64,000 nt of DNA from Marinobacter sp. CHS3-4 (GTDB lineage Bacteria; Pseudomonadota; Gammaproteobacteria; Pseudomonadales; Oleiphilaceae): the NCBI RefSeq assembly GCF_030053415.1, contig NZ_JASGBJ010000001.1:1512394-1576393 (forward strand), given 5' to 3'. The position numbers and the translations under genes were made by a program. Of this stretch, positions 45,874-55,276 are shown piece by piece (position 1 is the first letter of the stretch; each line of letters starts with the position of its first letter). The notes beneath the pieces are model-generated. The model saw only the letters and a program-made list of their open reading frames with translations, had not been told where the DNA came from and ran no database searches.

Positions 45874-47256
45874 TTGCTCAAGGAAACCCTGCACACCTAC
45901 ACGCGCTGGCAGGTCATTGCCCTGCTGTTTCTGGGGTTCTCGGCCGGCTTGCCGTTTTTGCTGGTGTTTTCCACTCTGAATGCGCGGCTGGCGGATGTCG
46001 GTGTCGAAACCGCAACCATTGGTTTTTTTAGCTGGCTGGGTATTACCTATTCCATCAAAGTCTTCTGGGCGCCGGTGGTGGATCGGCTGAGGTTGCCGAT
46101 TCTGGACAGGCTGCTTGGCAAGCGGCGCAGCTGGATGCTGCTGGCACAATCCGGTATCGCCGCCGGCCTGTATTTCATGGCTCAAGTGGATGCCACCAAA
46201 GCGCCTGAAATGATGGCCTATTTTGGCCTGCTTGTGGCGTTTTCCTCCGCAACTCAGGACGTTGCCATTGATGCCTATCGAATCGAGATAGCCGAGGAGC
46301 GGCTGCAGGCTGCGTTGGCCGCGACCTACATCTTTGGATACCGGTTGGCCTTGCTGGTCGCCGGCGCAGGGGCCTTGTACCTGGCCGAGTTCTGGTCCTG
46401 GCAGGTGTCCTATGAAGTCATGGCCCTGCTCGTCGGCGTCGGCATCGCCACGGTGCTGATCGTGCGCGAACCCCAGATTAACCACTTTGCGGTGGCGCAG
46501 GACATTGCCCAGAAAATAGAACTTGAAGCCAGCAAGCGAGGGCATTTGAACCCCCGACTGGCCAGGCTGGTTGGCTGGTTCTACGCTGCCGTTGCCGGTC
46601 CGTTTCTGGATTTCTTCAGGCGCTACAAAGAGTTGGCTATCATCATTCTGATTACGGTGGCGGTCTACCGGATTTCTGACATCGCCATGGGTGTGATGGC
46701 AAATCCGTTCTATCTGGATTTCATGGGGTTCTCCAAGACCGAAGTGGCCGATGTCACCAAGATCTTCGGCTTCTTCATGACCATCCTTGGCTCGTTGGCC
46801 GGTGGCGTACTCACGGTAAGATACGGCGTTCGCCGAATCCTCTTGGCTGGCGCCATCATGACCGCAGCAACCAACCTGCTGTTCGTCGTCCTCGCCCAGT
46901 ATCCACCAAACCTCGCGACCCTGGCCCTGGTGGTCAGCGCCGATAACCTCAGCGGTGGCGTCGCCAACGTGGCGCTGATCGCTTGGCTGTCCAGCATGAC
47001 CAGTGCATCGTTCACGGCGACTCAATACGCCCTGTTCAGCTCCCTTATGACGCTTCCCGGCAAGTTCCTGGGCGGATTCTCTGGCATCGTGGTGGCGGGC
47101 TACGGCTATGCTGAGTTTTTCCTGGTTGCCGGGTTGATGGGCATTCCGGCGATCCTGCTGGCGCTGTTCATGATTCGCCATGGGAAGCGTCTGGATGCCT
47201 TGGCGCCTCGGGCTGCGGAGTCTACTGAATCTTCGGAGTCTGACCGGGGAGCCTGA
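45874..47256 (+). CDS. ampG: AmpG-like muropeptide permease (MFS)
   Basis: The 460-residue membrane protein has about 12-14 segments and AmpG features (LLFLGFSAGLPFLLVFSTLNARL near the N-terminus, SYSIKVFWAPVVDRL-type loop, GKRRSW, SATQDVAIDAYRIE). It imports GlcNAc-anhydroMurNAc peptides for cell-wall recycling and affects beta-lactamase induction. No ATG fits; TTG at 45874 is the first usable start, 40 bases after yajQ. A long hairpin element lies 22 bases after its stop. A large minus-strand frame over the gene is a shadow. Confidence 0.87.
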   Translation: MLKETLHTYTRWQVIALLFLGFSAGLPFLLVFSTLNARLADVGVETATIGFFSWLGITYSIKVFWAPVVDRLRLPILDRLLGKRRSWMLLAQSGIAAGLYFMAQVDATKAPEMMAYFGLLVAFSSATQDVAIDAYRIEIAEERLQAALAATYIFGYRLALLVAGAGALYLAEFWSWQVSYEVMALLVGVGIATVLIVREPQINHFAVAQDIAQKIELEASKRGHLNPRLARLVGWFYAAVAGPFLDFFRRYKELAIIILITVAVYRISDIAMGVMANPFYLDFMGFSKTEVADVTKIFGFFMTILGSLAGGVLTVRYGVRRILLAGAIMTAATNLLFVVLAQYPPNLATLALVVSADNLSGGVANVALIAWLSSMTSASFTATQYALFSSLMTLPGKFLGGFSGIVVAGYGYAEFFLVAGLMGIPAILLALFMIRHGKRLDALAPRAAESTESSESDRGA

Positions 47257-47278
47257 CGGTTTGGGGGCTGGTCCGGGA

Positions 47279-47354
47279 CCGGGTTTGTTTTTTCTTTGGA
47301 AAAAGAACTCGCTTCGCTCAGACATCTTTGTTCCGGCAGAAAAAACAAACCCGG
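47279..47354. repeat. Intergenic hairpin element A
   Basis: Perfect 17-base inverted arms (CCGGGTTTGTTTTTTCT at 47279-47295 and its complement at 47338-47354) enclose a 42-base core (47296-47337). The core recurs, inverted, in element B at 47790-47831 with only three differences. It lies between ampG and the alkyltransferase-like gene. Confidence 0.85.
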
Positions 47355-47410
47355 CCCCAGACCGATTACACTGACTCGGAATCGATTAGCGACATTTGCT
47401 TGAGGTTTTT

Positions 47411-47719
47411 GTGGAGCAATCTCGGGAACAGAAAATATGGCGCGTTGTGGTCGCTATCCCACCGGGCTGTGTTTCCAGTTATGGTCAGGTTGCCGATATG
47501 GCGGGGTTGGGTCGACAGGCTAGGTTTGTGGGTCGGGCACTGGGGATGTTACCGGAAGGGCATTCGGTGCCGTGGCACCGGGTTATAAGGTCGAACGGTC
47601 AGATCGCTTTCCCGCTGGGCTCCGAAAAGTTCGAAGAACAGCGTCAGCGTCTCACCGAAGAAGGCGTCGTTGTTCGTGATGGACGAGTCCACATGAAAAC
47701 CTTCCAGTGGAATCCTTGA
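47411..47719 (+). CDS. Alkyltransferase-like (Atl) DNA-binding protein
   Basis: The start is set at GTG 47411, with TGAGG upstream (TTG 47396 is an alternative). The 102-residue protein resembles the DNA-binding domain of O6-alkylguanine transferases (VVVAIPPGCVSSYGQVADMAG, RFVGRALGMLP). The active-site PCHRV is replaced by PWHRVI, which defines Atl proteins. These bind alkylated guanine without repairing it and direct it to nucleotide excision repair. Hairpin elements A and B flank it on both sides in opposite orientation. Confidence 0.88.
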   Translation: MEQSREQKIWRVVVAIPPGCVSSYGQVADMAGLGRQARFVGRALGMLPEGHSVPWHRVIRSNGQIAFPLGSEKFEEQRQRLTEEGVVVRDGRVHMKTFQWNP

Positions 47720-47763
47720 GCGGCCGAACCGTATTTCGGAAAAGCTCTCGCGTTCGTCGAGTC

Positions 47764-47857
47764 GGCGTAGGGGGTGGTAGGAATTTTCTGCCGGAATAAA
47801 GGTGTCTGAGCGCAGCGAGTTCTTTTTCCAAAGAAAATTTCTACCACCCCCTGCGCC
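47764..47857. repeat. Intergenic hairpin element B
   Basis: Inverted arms of 26 bases (47764-47789 and 47832-47857, 24 of 26 positions paired) enclose a 42-base core (47790-47831). The core is the reverse complement of the element A core at 39 of 42 positions. The arms have sequences unrelated to those of A apart from TTTTCT/AGAAAA next to the core. It separates the Atl gene from the convergent dehydrogenase gene. Confidence 0.85.
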
Positions 47858-47885
47858 AGGCACCCTGAAATGAGGGCTATCGAGG

Positions 47886-48647
47886 TTAGAGCCGAAGCGC
47901 CCCATCCACCTCAATCATCCGCCCAGACAGATAGTCGTTCTCGAAAATAAACGCCGCCGCCGAAGCAATCTCCTCTGGCTTACCCATCCGCTTCAGCGGA
48001 ATACCCGCCGTCATCCTTTCCAGAGCTTCCGGCTTCATTGAGTCCGTCATCTCGGTTTCAATCATGCCCGGCGCTATCCCCATACAACGAATGCCGTATC
48101 GGGCCAGCTCCTTTGCCCACACCGGCACTAACGCAGATACGCCTGCTTTCGACGCGGAATAATTGCTCTGGCCCATGTTTCCAGCGCGGGAAAGAGAAGC
48201 GACATTAATAATTACCCCCTGATCACCATTATTGATCATCTGGGTCGACGCTTCGCGACCGCACAGAAAAACACCGGTCAGATTCACGTCAATGACCGAC
48301 TGCCACTGTGAAAGCTCCATGCGCTTTTCCACCTTCCCGTCTTTCACCTTAACTATCAATCCATCCCGCAGAATACCCGCGTTGTTGATCAGGCCGTTCA
48401 ACTGCCCGAAATCCTTCATAATCGCTTCAAAGGTAGCCTCAACATCGGATTCTCTGGTTACGTTGCACTCGTAGGTTCTGGCGTCACCGCCTGCTTGTTT
48501 ACAAGCTTCAGCAGCTTCGTCCAGTTTCTCGGGAATCAGGTCGATCAGCGCCAGGCGCGCACCTTTTGCCGCCAGATATTCTGCCATTGCGCGGCCGAGT
48601 CCCTGACCTCCGCCGGTAATTGCAATCACGGAATCTTGAAGTTTCAT
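47886..48647 (-). CDS. Short-chain dehydrogenase/reductase (FabG-like)
   Basis: The start is set at ATG 48647 (MKLQDSVIAITGGG); the frame extends 93 codons upstream but that part does not resemble the family. The 253-residue protein has the cofactor motif TGGGQGLG (11-18), NNAGILRDG, and the Ser-Tyr-Lys set in NVASLSRAGNMGQSNYSASKAG. It ends with the common SGRMIEVDG segment. Such enzymes include 3-oxoacyl-ACP and acetoacetyl-CoA reductases; the substrate is not clear. It is divergent from fxsA. Confidence 0.88.
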   Translation of the reverse strand: MKLQDSVIAITGGGQGLGRAMAEYLAAKGARLALIDLIPEKLDEAAEACKQAGGDARTYECNVTRESDVEATFEAIMKDFGQLNGLINNAGILRDGLIVKVKDGKVEKRMELSQWQSVIDVNLTGVFLCGREASTQMINNGDQGVIINVASLSRAGNMGQSNYSASKAGVSALVPVWAKELARYGIRCMGIAPGMIETEMTDSMKPEALERMTAGIPLKRMGKPEEIASAAAFIFENDYLSGRMIEVDGALRL

Positions 48648-48753
48648 GTTTTGCCCTAAACTCTGTTTTAAGCGAGGCGGGCAGTATATCAGAGGTCCAG
48701 AGCAGTTTTGCTGACCGCGTAAAGTCGGAAGTTTTGGATGTCCGGAGGCTCTT

Positions 48754-49302
48754 TTGGGCGTTTTTCTGTTTCTTTTCATTGTCATGCCCATTGTGGAGAT
48801 GACCATTCTTATCAAGGTGGGTGCGGTGATTGGCGCGCTGAACACGGTCGGCCTGGTCCTGCTGACGGCTGTGATTGGCGCCGCGTTGCTGCGCCAACAG
48901 GGGCTGTCCACGCTGTTGCGAGCCAATCAGCGACTCAACAGCGGTGAGCTGCCGGCCAGAGAGGTGGCTGAAGGGCTCATCCTGGCAGTGGGCGGGGCTT
49001 TGCTGCTTACGCCTGGCTTTGTGACAGATGCCATTGGTTTCCTGTGCCTGCTGCCAGGCTCCCGCCACTGGCTTGCGGGTCAGGCCCTGAAGCGTATGGT
49101 TGTTGCCGGTCAGTCACAGAGCTTCACTTTCCGCGCTGGCTCCGGCCCATTTGGCCCGGGTGGCGGTCAGAACCCGTTTGGCCGAAGTCCTTTTGATCAG
49201 GACGATGTCATTGAGGGCGAGTATCGCGACGAAACGCGGCGCGACTATCGTCAGATCAATCGCGATGATGACCCCAGCGACGAAAATGGCCCGAAACCCT
49301 AA
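48754..49302 (+). CDS. fxsA: FxsA-family membrane protein
   Basis: The start is TTG 48754, six bases after GGAGG (48743-48747). The 182-residue protein has three or so membrane segments (FLFLFIVMPIVEMTILIKVG at the N-terminus, then GLVLLTAVIGAALLR and LAVGGALLLTPGFVTDAIGF), typical of FxsA. The C-terminal tail is cytoplasmic, acidic and rich in Gly/Phe/Asp. FxsA modulates phage F exclusion in E. coli; its normal role is unknown. It lies upstream of groESL, as in many gammaproteobacteria. Confidence 0.9.
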   Translation: MGVFLFLFIVMPIVEMTILIKVGAVIGALNTVGLVLLTAVIGAALLRQQGLSTLLRANQRLNSGELPAREVAEGLILAVGGALLLTPGFVTDAIGFLCLLPGSRHWLAGQALKRMVVAGQSQSFTFRAGSGPFGPGGGQNPFGRSPFDQDDVIEGEYRDETRRDYRQINRDDDPSDENGPKP

Positions 49303-49321
49303 AAATTTTTCTCTGCGGGTG

Positions 49322-49348
49322 TTGAAAACCGATTGGCCAGCCCCACAT
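49322..49348 (+). promoter_or_regulatory. Sigma-32 heat-shock promoter of groESL
   Basis: TTGAAA (49322-49327) and CCCCACAT (49341-49348) are separated by 13 bases, close to the sigma-32 pattern CTTGAAA-N13-CCCCATNT. No CIRCE operator was seen, which fits RpoH rather than HrcA control. An imperfect palindrome (ATTGGCC..CCACA with TGTGGGCCAAT) overlaps the promoter and leader. Confidence 0.7.
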
Positions 49349-49463
49349 AGACTTCACAAGATCGCTGTGGGCCAATAACCGCCTTAAAACAGACGGTTAA
49401 CGGCTCCGGCATTTAACGCAACCATCATTGCCAAACCTAACCTGACAATGGAGATACCGAGCA

Positions 49464-49751
49464 ATGAAAATTCGTCCGCTACACGATCGTGTCGTCGTAC
49501 GCCGTAAGGAAGAAGAAGAGAAAACTGCTGGTGGCATCGTGCTGCCGGGCAATGCAAAAGAGAAGCCGTCCCAAGGCGAAGTGATCGCTGTTGGCAACGG
49601 CCGCATTCTCGATAACGGCGAGACCCGCGCGCTCGCGGTCAAGGTAGGTGACACCGTGGTGTTTGGCCAGTATGCCGGTAGCACCGTAAAGATCGACGGT
49701 GAAGACCTGCTCATTATGAGCGAAAACGACATTTTCGGCGTTCTTGAGTAA
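49464..49751 (+). CDS. groES: Co-chaperonin GroES
   Basis: The 95-residue protein matches GroES throughout ([14 protein letters not shown], the mobile loop [20 protein letters not shown], and the end [14 protein letters not shown]). It caps GroEL and drives folding. A GGAGATACCGAGC sequence precedes the ATG. It forms an operon with groEL, 64 bases downstream. Confidence 0.98.
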   Translation: MKIRPLHDRVVVRRKEEEEKTAGGIVLPGNAKEKPSQGEVIAVGNGRILDNGETRALAVKVGDTVVFGQYAGSTVKIDGEDLLIMSENDIFGVLE

Positions 49752-49785
49752 CACCTCGGAATGCAACAATCCGATCAATCATTGA

Positions 49786-51468
<1,683 letters not shown>

Positions 51469-51504
51469 TGCCGGCCGGTCTTCACTGACCTTCCGAAACC
51501 CTGA

Positions 51505-51548
51505 AAACCCCGCGTTGGTTCACACTGACGCGGGGTTTTTGTTTTTTT
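51505..51548 (+). terminator. Rho-independent terminator of groESL
   Basis: The arm AACCCCGCGT pairs with ACGCGGGGTT across a 12-base loop and is followed by a long T-rich run (TTTTTGTTTTTTT). It begins about 37 bases after groEL. Confidence 0.92.
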
Positions 51549-51612
51549 GTCATGAACTTGGGATATGGCTTTGCTAGACTCGGCAACCGTTCAACGATCT
51601 TAGTGACACGGA

Positions 51613-52410
51613 ATGACGGAATCTCCAAAAAAAGCGTTCCTGCGGCCCGGCAAGGTGTTTCTACTGACGCTGGCCGGTGTGTTGGTCTACCTGGGTGCCC
51701 TCGTGTTTCTGGTGCCTGCAGGATGGCTTTGGCAACAAGCCCAGTCTCAGGTACCGCTGCCTCCTGAAGTTCAGGTCCAGCAAATCAATGGTCACCTCTG
51801 GGAAGGGGTTGCCGGTCTCGTTATTGCTGGCTTTCCGGTGCGCTGTGAATGGCGATTGAGTGCGCCGTCATTCTCCTCTTTGACACTTCCCATCGACTTT
51901 TCATTGTCGACCGGTGCTTCCACGGTATCCGGAGATTTGCGGGTAGACTGGCAGGGCAACGGTCAGGTCAACGCGCAAGGACGCATCGCAGTGTCAGAGT
52001 TTGAATCGTTGATTCGCCGCAGCGGTGGCGCCGTAATTGAAGGCGACGTCTCTATCGAACGGTTAACGCTGGCCTGGGCAGATCAGCGCCTTACCAGGGC
52101 CGACGGTCTGGGTCGGTGGGCTGGCGGAAACGTGACCTGGCCGATGGGCAATGGCCAGGGGCAAGCAGAGTTTCCTGCCATGCGAGCGACTCTGGACAGC
52201 ACGTCAGAGGGTATCAATCTGTTGGTTTCTGAAGAAGCGGGGGATGGCCCAGCCGCGACGGCGACGATCCGCTGGACGGGGATGATGGACATCCGGGTCT
52301 ACAAGCGAATGGTTGACCTCGCTCAGCAGCCATGGCCAGATTCAGCAAAGCCGGATGATGTTATCTTCAGGGTTCGCCAACCATTGATTCCGGGTGGGGC
52401 ATTACGATGA
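51613..52410 (+). CDS. gspN: Type II secretion system protein N
   Basis: The 265-residue protein has one N-terminal membrane segment (KVFLLTLAGVLVYLGALVFLVP) and a periplasmic beta-rich part with the GspN features VQQINGHLWEGVAGLVIAGFPVRCEW and IRWTGMMDIRVYKRMV. GspN is an accessory inner-membrane component of some type II secretion systems. It overlaps gspC or ends just before it. The gene order N-C-D is recognisable, but the core genes gspE to gspM are not in the window. Confidence 0.88.
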   Translation: MTESPKKAFLRPGKVFLLTLAGVLVYLGALVFLVPAGWLWQQAQSQVPLPPEVQVQQINGHLWEGVAGLVIAGFPVRCEWRLSAPSFSSLTLPIDFSLSTGASTVSGDLRVDWQGNGQVNAQGRIAVSEFESLIRRSGGAVIEGDVSIERLTLAWADQRLTRADGLGRWAGGNVTWPMGNGQGQAEFPAMRATLDSTSEGINLLVSEEAGDGPAATATIRWTGMMDIRVYKRMVDLAQQPWPDSAKPDDVIFRVRQPLIPGGALR

Positions 52411-52423
52411 CGGACCTCTGGTT

Positions 52424-53272
52424 ATGAAAGCGGTATCTCTCGCCACTCAGAGTCGCGTCGCTCGACTGTTGGCAAATCTTTTGCTGGTTGCGCTCGTGGT
52501 ATACGGAGGGCTGACCATGGCCCGCGTTACCTGGATGATCGCCTGGAACGAGCGTCCGATGGTCGCGGCCCCGGATTCAGCAAATCAGGGCCTGGCCGGA
52601 GCGGCCGGGCGTTTGCAGCCCATGGCTGCCCACAAAATGTTCGGTCAACCAACCCGTCAGCAACCCGTGGCTGAAGTCGTCAAGCGTTCGGCGCCTGAAA
52701 CCCGCCTGAACCTGTCGCTGGAAGGCGTTATGGTTGCGCAACGTCCGGAGGACTCCGGTGCTATAGTAGCGGGAAGCAACGGCGTGACCGAACATTATCG
52801 GGTCGGGGATACTTTGCCGGGGAATGCGGAATTGGCGGAAGTGGAACCGAACAGGGTGCTGATCCGCCGAAACGGTCAGTACGAGAGCCTGAGTTTTGAA
52901 GAGAAGCTCAGTACGGATCTGATCGAAGATGTCCCTCAGGAACAAAGCGGCTCTGCTGACGATTTTGTAGCGTCGGCGCGGGATCGGCTTGAATCTCAGG
53001 GCGTTGCCGCGCTGGCAGCCTTCGGGTTGCGCCCCGCTGAAGACGGCATGGGGTCGGGTTACGTTTATGACGGTTCCAATGCCATGCTGAGCGCCGTAGG
53101 TCTTCAGTCCGGCGACATGATCACGGCCATCAACGGTCAGCGGCTCGGGGATTTTGAACAGGACAAAGCGTTGCTGGAAAACTGGCGCAACGAGTCACAG
53201 ATTGACATCGAAATTGAACGTGACGGCGCCATTCTTAGCGTAAGCTATGCAATACCGGAACAGTGGCGCTGA
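52424..53272 (+). CDS. gspC: Type II secretion system protein C
   Basis: ATG 52424 is preferred (MKAVSLATQSRVARLL); GTG 52394, inside the end of gspN, is an alternative. The 282-residue protein has an N-terminal anchor (LLANLLLVALVVYGGLTMARVTW), a periplasmic homology region (LNLSLEGVMVAQRPEDSGAI, GDTLPGNAELAEVEPNRVLI) and a C-terminal PDZ domain (AFGLRPAEDGMGSGYVYDGS, LQSGDMITAINGQRL). GspC links the inner-membrane platform to the secretin GspD, coded next. Confidence 0.9.
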   Translation: MKAVSLATQSRVARLLANLLLVALVVYGGLTMARVTWMIAWNERPMVAAPDSANQGLAGAAGRLQPMAAHKMFGQPTRQQPVAEVVKRSAPETRLNLSLEGVMVAQRPEDSGAIVAGSNGVTEHYRVGDTLPGNAELAEVEPNRVLIRRNGQYESLSFEEKLSTDLIEDVPQEQSGSADDFVASARDRLESQGVAALAAFGLRPAEDGMGSGYVYDGSNAMLSAVGLQSGDMITAINGQRLGDFEQDKALLENWRNESQIDIEIERDGAILSVSYAIPEQWR

Positions 53273-53303
53273 ATGAACAATCAATACAGGATAAAAAGGC
53301 CAG

Positions 53304-55256
53304 ATGTTTAACCACAAAACAAAACGATTCCAGGCCCTGATGTTGGCTTTGCTGCTCCCGCTGATGTCATTAGCGCATGCGCAGGAAGAGACCTGGCGGC
53401 TGAACCTGAAGGACGCGGACATTCGCGCGTTTGTCACTCAGGTGGCTGACATCACCGGTTACAGTTTTGTTGTGGACCCACGGGTAAAGGGCAAAGTGAC
53501 CGTGCTTTCCAGTGCCCCCATGAATCGGGACGAGATATACGATCTGTTTCTGGCGGTGCTCCAGGTGCATGGCTTCACAGCGATACCTGGCGAGGAAGTG
53601 ATCAAGGTCGTTCAGCAGGTGGATGCCAAGCAGTCTGCGGAATCCCTTGACCGGTTTTCAGAAACCCCGTCTGAGCAGCTGATCACCCGTGTGATTCAGA
53701 TCGACAACGCCAACGCCCTTGAGATGGTCCCCATTTTGCGCCCGCTGGTGGCCAAGTACGGTCATCTGGCCGGGGTTGCCGCTGCGAACGCGCTGATCAT
53801 CAGCGATCATGCGTCCAATATCCGCCGAATCGAACAGATCGTGCGGGAGCTGGACAGCCCGTCAAAGTACGAAGTGGAAGTGATTCAGCTGGAAGAAGCC
53901 TGGGTGGGCGATATGGTTGAATTGCTCCAGGAGCTGGCGCCGGGAGAACTCGGCCGTGGTGGCGGCGACAATGCGGCCCGCAAATACAGTGTAACGGCCG
54001 ACGAGCGCAGCAACCGTCTGATCCTACGAGGCGACGAAAGCTTTCGGGACAAGATGCGCGCTTTGATTAATCAGCTGGATCAGCCCTCGGCGACCGGTGG
54101 TACCACCAAGGTGATTCGCCTGAAGCATGCGGATGCGGAAAATCTGACGGAAATCCTCAAGGGCGTAATGGGTGAGGTCGTTGCTGAATCTGCCGGTGGC
54201 AATGCCTCTGGTGGTGGTTCCAGCGGTGGCCGAAGTGGCTTTTCAGTATTCGCCGATGAAGGTCTGAATGCGCTGGTGGTTCGTGGCGAACCGTCGATCA
54301 TGCAGGAGGCTGAGCAGATTGTCGCGGCACTGGATATCCGTCGTGCTCAGGTCATGATTGAGGCGGCGATCGTTGAGATCAGCGATGAGTTGGGGCAGGA
54401 CCTTGGTGTTCAGGTGGCTGCTGGTGACGAATCTGGCGAATCCACGCCGGTTGTGGGCACCAACTTTGGCAATGTCGGCCGTAGCCTTGGCGATGTACTG
54501 GGCGCCATTTTGTCGGACTCGGTGATCGCCCCGGCGACAGGTGGTGTCACCATTGGTGCCGGGGAACGGAATGAAAATGGCGTGTCATGGGGCGTTCTGA
54601 TTCAAGCACTCTCGACGTCTGCTGCGGCAAACCTGCTGTCCACGCCCAGCATTATCACGCTGGACAATCAGGAATCTGAAATCATCGTTGGCCAGAATGT
54701 CCCATTCAGAACCGGACAATCGACGGTTACGGGGGACGGCACCACCAATCCGTTTACGACGATCGAGCGCCGCGACATCGGCTTGACGCTCAAGGTAACC
54801 CCAACCATCAGCGCTGATGGGCTGGTTCGACTGGTGGTTGAGCAGAGCACCGAGAACATTGGTGACAGTATCGAATCTGCTTCGGACATCATCACCAACA
54901 AGCGTGAAATCAAGACCACTGTGCTTGCGGACGATGGTGAGACCATTGTTCTGGGTGGCCTGACCACGGATAACCTTCAGGTCAACAAAAGTAAGGTGCC
55001 CCTGCTGGGCGACATTCCGTTTCTGGGGCGGTTATTTTCGTCAGAGTCTGAGCGCCGTGTGAAGCGTAATCTGCTGGTTTTCCTGCGTCCACAGATCATG
55101 CTGGGGAAAGCAGAGTCTATCGCAGCAACAGACGAGAAGTTTAACGACCTTTGGGAAGTGAACCTGGGTGTTCGCAAGAAACTCGGCCTTCCAGACCCTG
55201 AGAACCCTCCTACTAAAGATTCCCTGTTCCGTCCGAGTGTGGATGAAGAGAATTGA
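53304..55256 (+). CDS. gspD: Type II secretion system secretin D
   Basis: The 650-residue protein has a signal peptide (LMLALLLPLMSLAHA), an N0 domain (ADIRAFVTQVADITGYSFVVDP), N1-N3 repeats, and a Gly/Ser-rich insert in N3 (about residues 293-312). The C-terminal secretin domain has VGQNVPFRTG and VPLLGDIPFLGRLF. It forms the outer-membrane gate for folded exoproteins. An AAAAAGG sequence precedes the ATG. It is the last gene of the gspN-C-D run and converges on the M48 protease gene. Confidence 0.95.
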   Translation: MFNHKTKRFQALMLALLLPLMSLAHAQEETWRLNLKDADIRAFVTQVADITGYSFVVDPRVKGKVTVLSSAPMNRDEIYDLFLAVLQVHGFTAIPGEEVIKVVQQVDAKQSAESLDRFSETPSEQLITRVIQIDNANALEMVPILRPLVAKYGHLAGVAAANALIISDHASNIRRIEQIVRELDSPSKYEVEVIQLEEAWVGDMVELLQELAPGELGRGGGDNAARKYSVTADERSNRLILRGDESFRDKMRALINQLDQPSATGGTTKVIRLKHADAENLTEILKGVMGEVVAESAGGNASGGGSSGGRSGFSVFADEGLNALVVRGEPSIMQEAEQIVAALDIRRAQVMIEAAIVEISDELGQDLGVQVAAGDESGESTPVVGTNFGNVGRSLGDVLGAILSDSVIAPATGGVTIGAGERNENGVSWGVLIQALSTSAAANLLSTPSIITLDNQESEIIVGQNVPFRTGQSTVTGDGTTNPFTTIERRDIGLTLKVTPTISADGLVRLVVEQSTENIGDSIESASDIITNKREIKTTVLADDGETIVLGGLTTDNLQVNKSKVPLLGDIPFLGRLFSSESERRVKRNLLVFLRPQIMLGKAESIAATDEKFNDLWEVNLGVRKKLGLPDPENPPTKDSLFRPSVDEEN

Positions 55257-55276
55257 TTTGACCCTTAAGCCGCCGC

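Noticed and set aside
45778..47325. 515-codon minus-strand open frame
   Set aside because: It lies opposite the AmpG-like gene, whose plus-strand product has clear family motifs and membrane segments. The minus-strand product is His/Gln/Gly-rich with no family features, typical of an antisense shadow.
48648..48926. N-terminal extension of the short-chain dehydrogenase
   Set aside because: The extra residues overlap the fxsA gene on the other strand and do not resemble the family; the Rossmann motif sits at the normal distance from ATG 48647.
49303..49463. CIRCE/HrcA operator before groES
   Set aside because: No copy of the nine-base CIRCE inverted repeat was found; the sigma-32-like promoter is sufficient.
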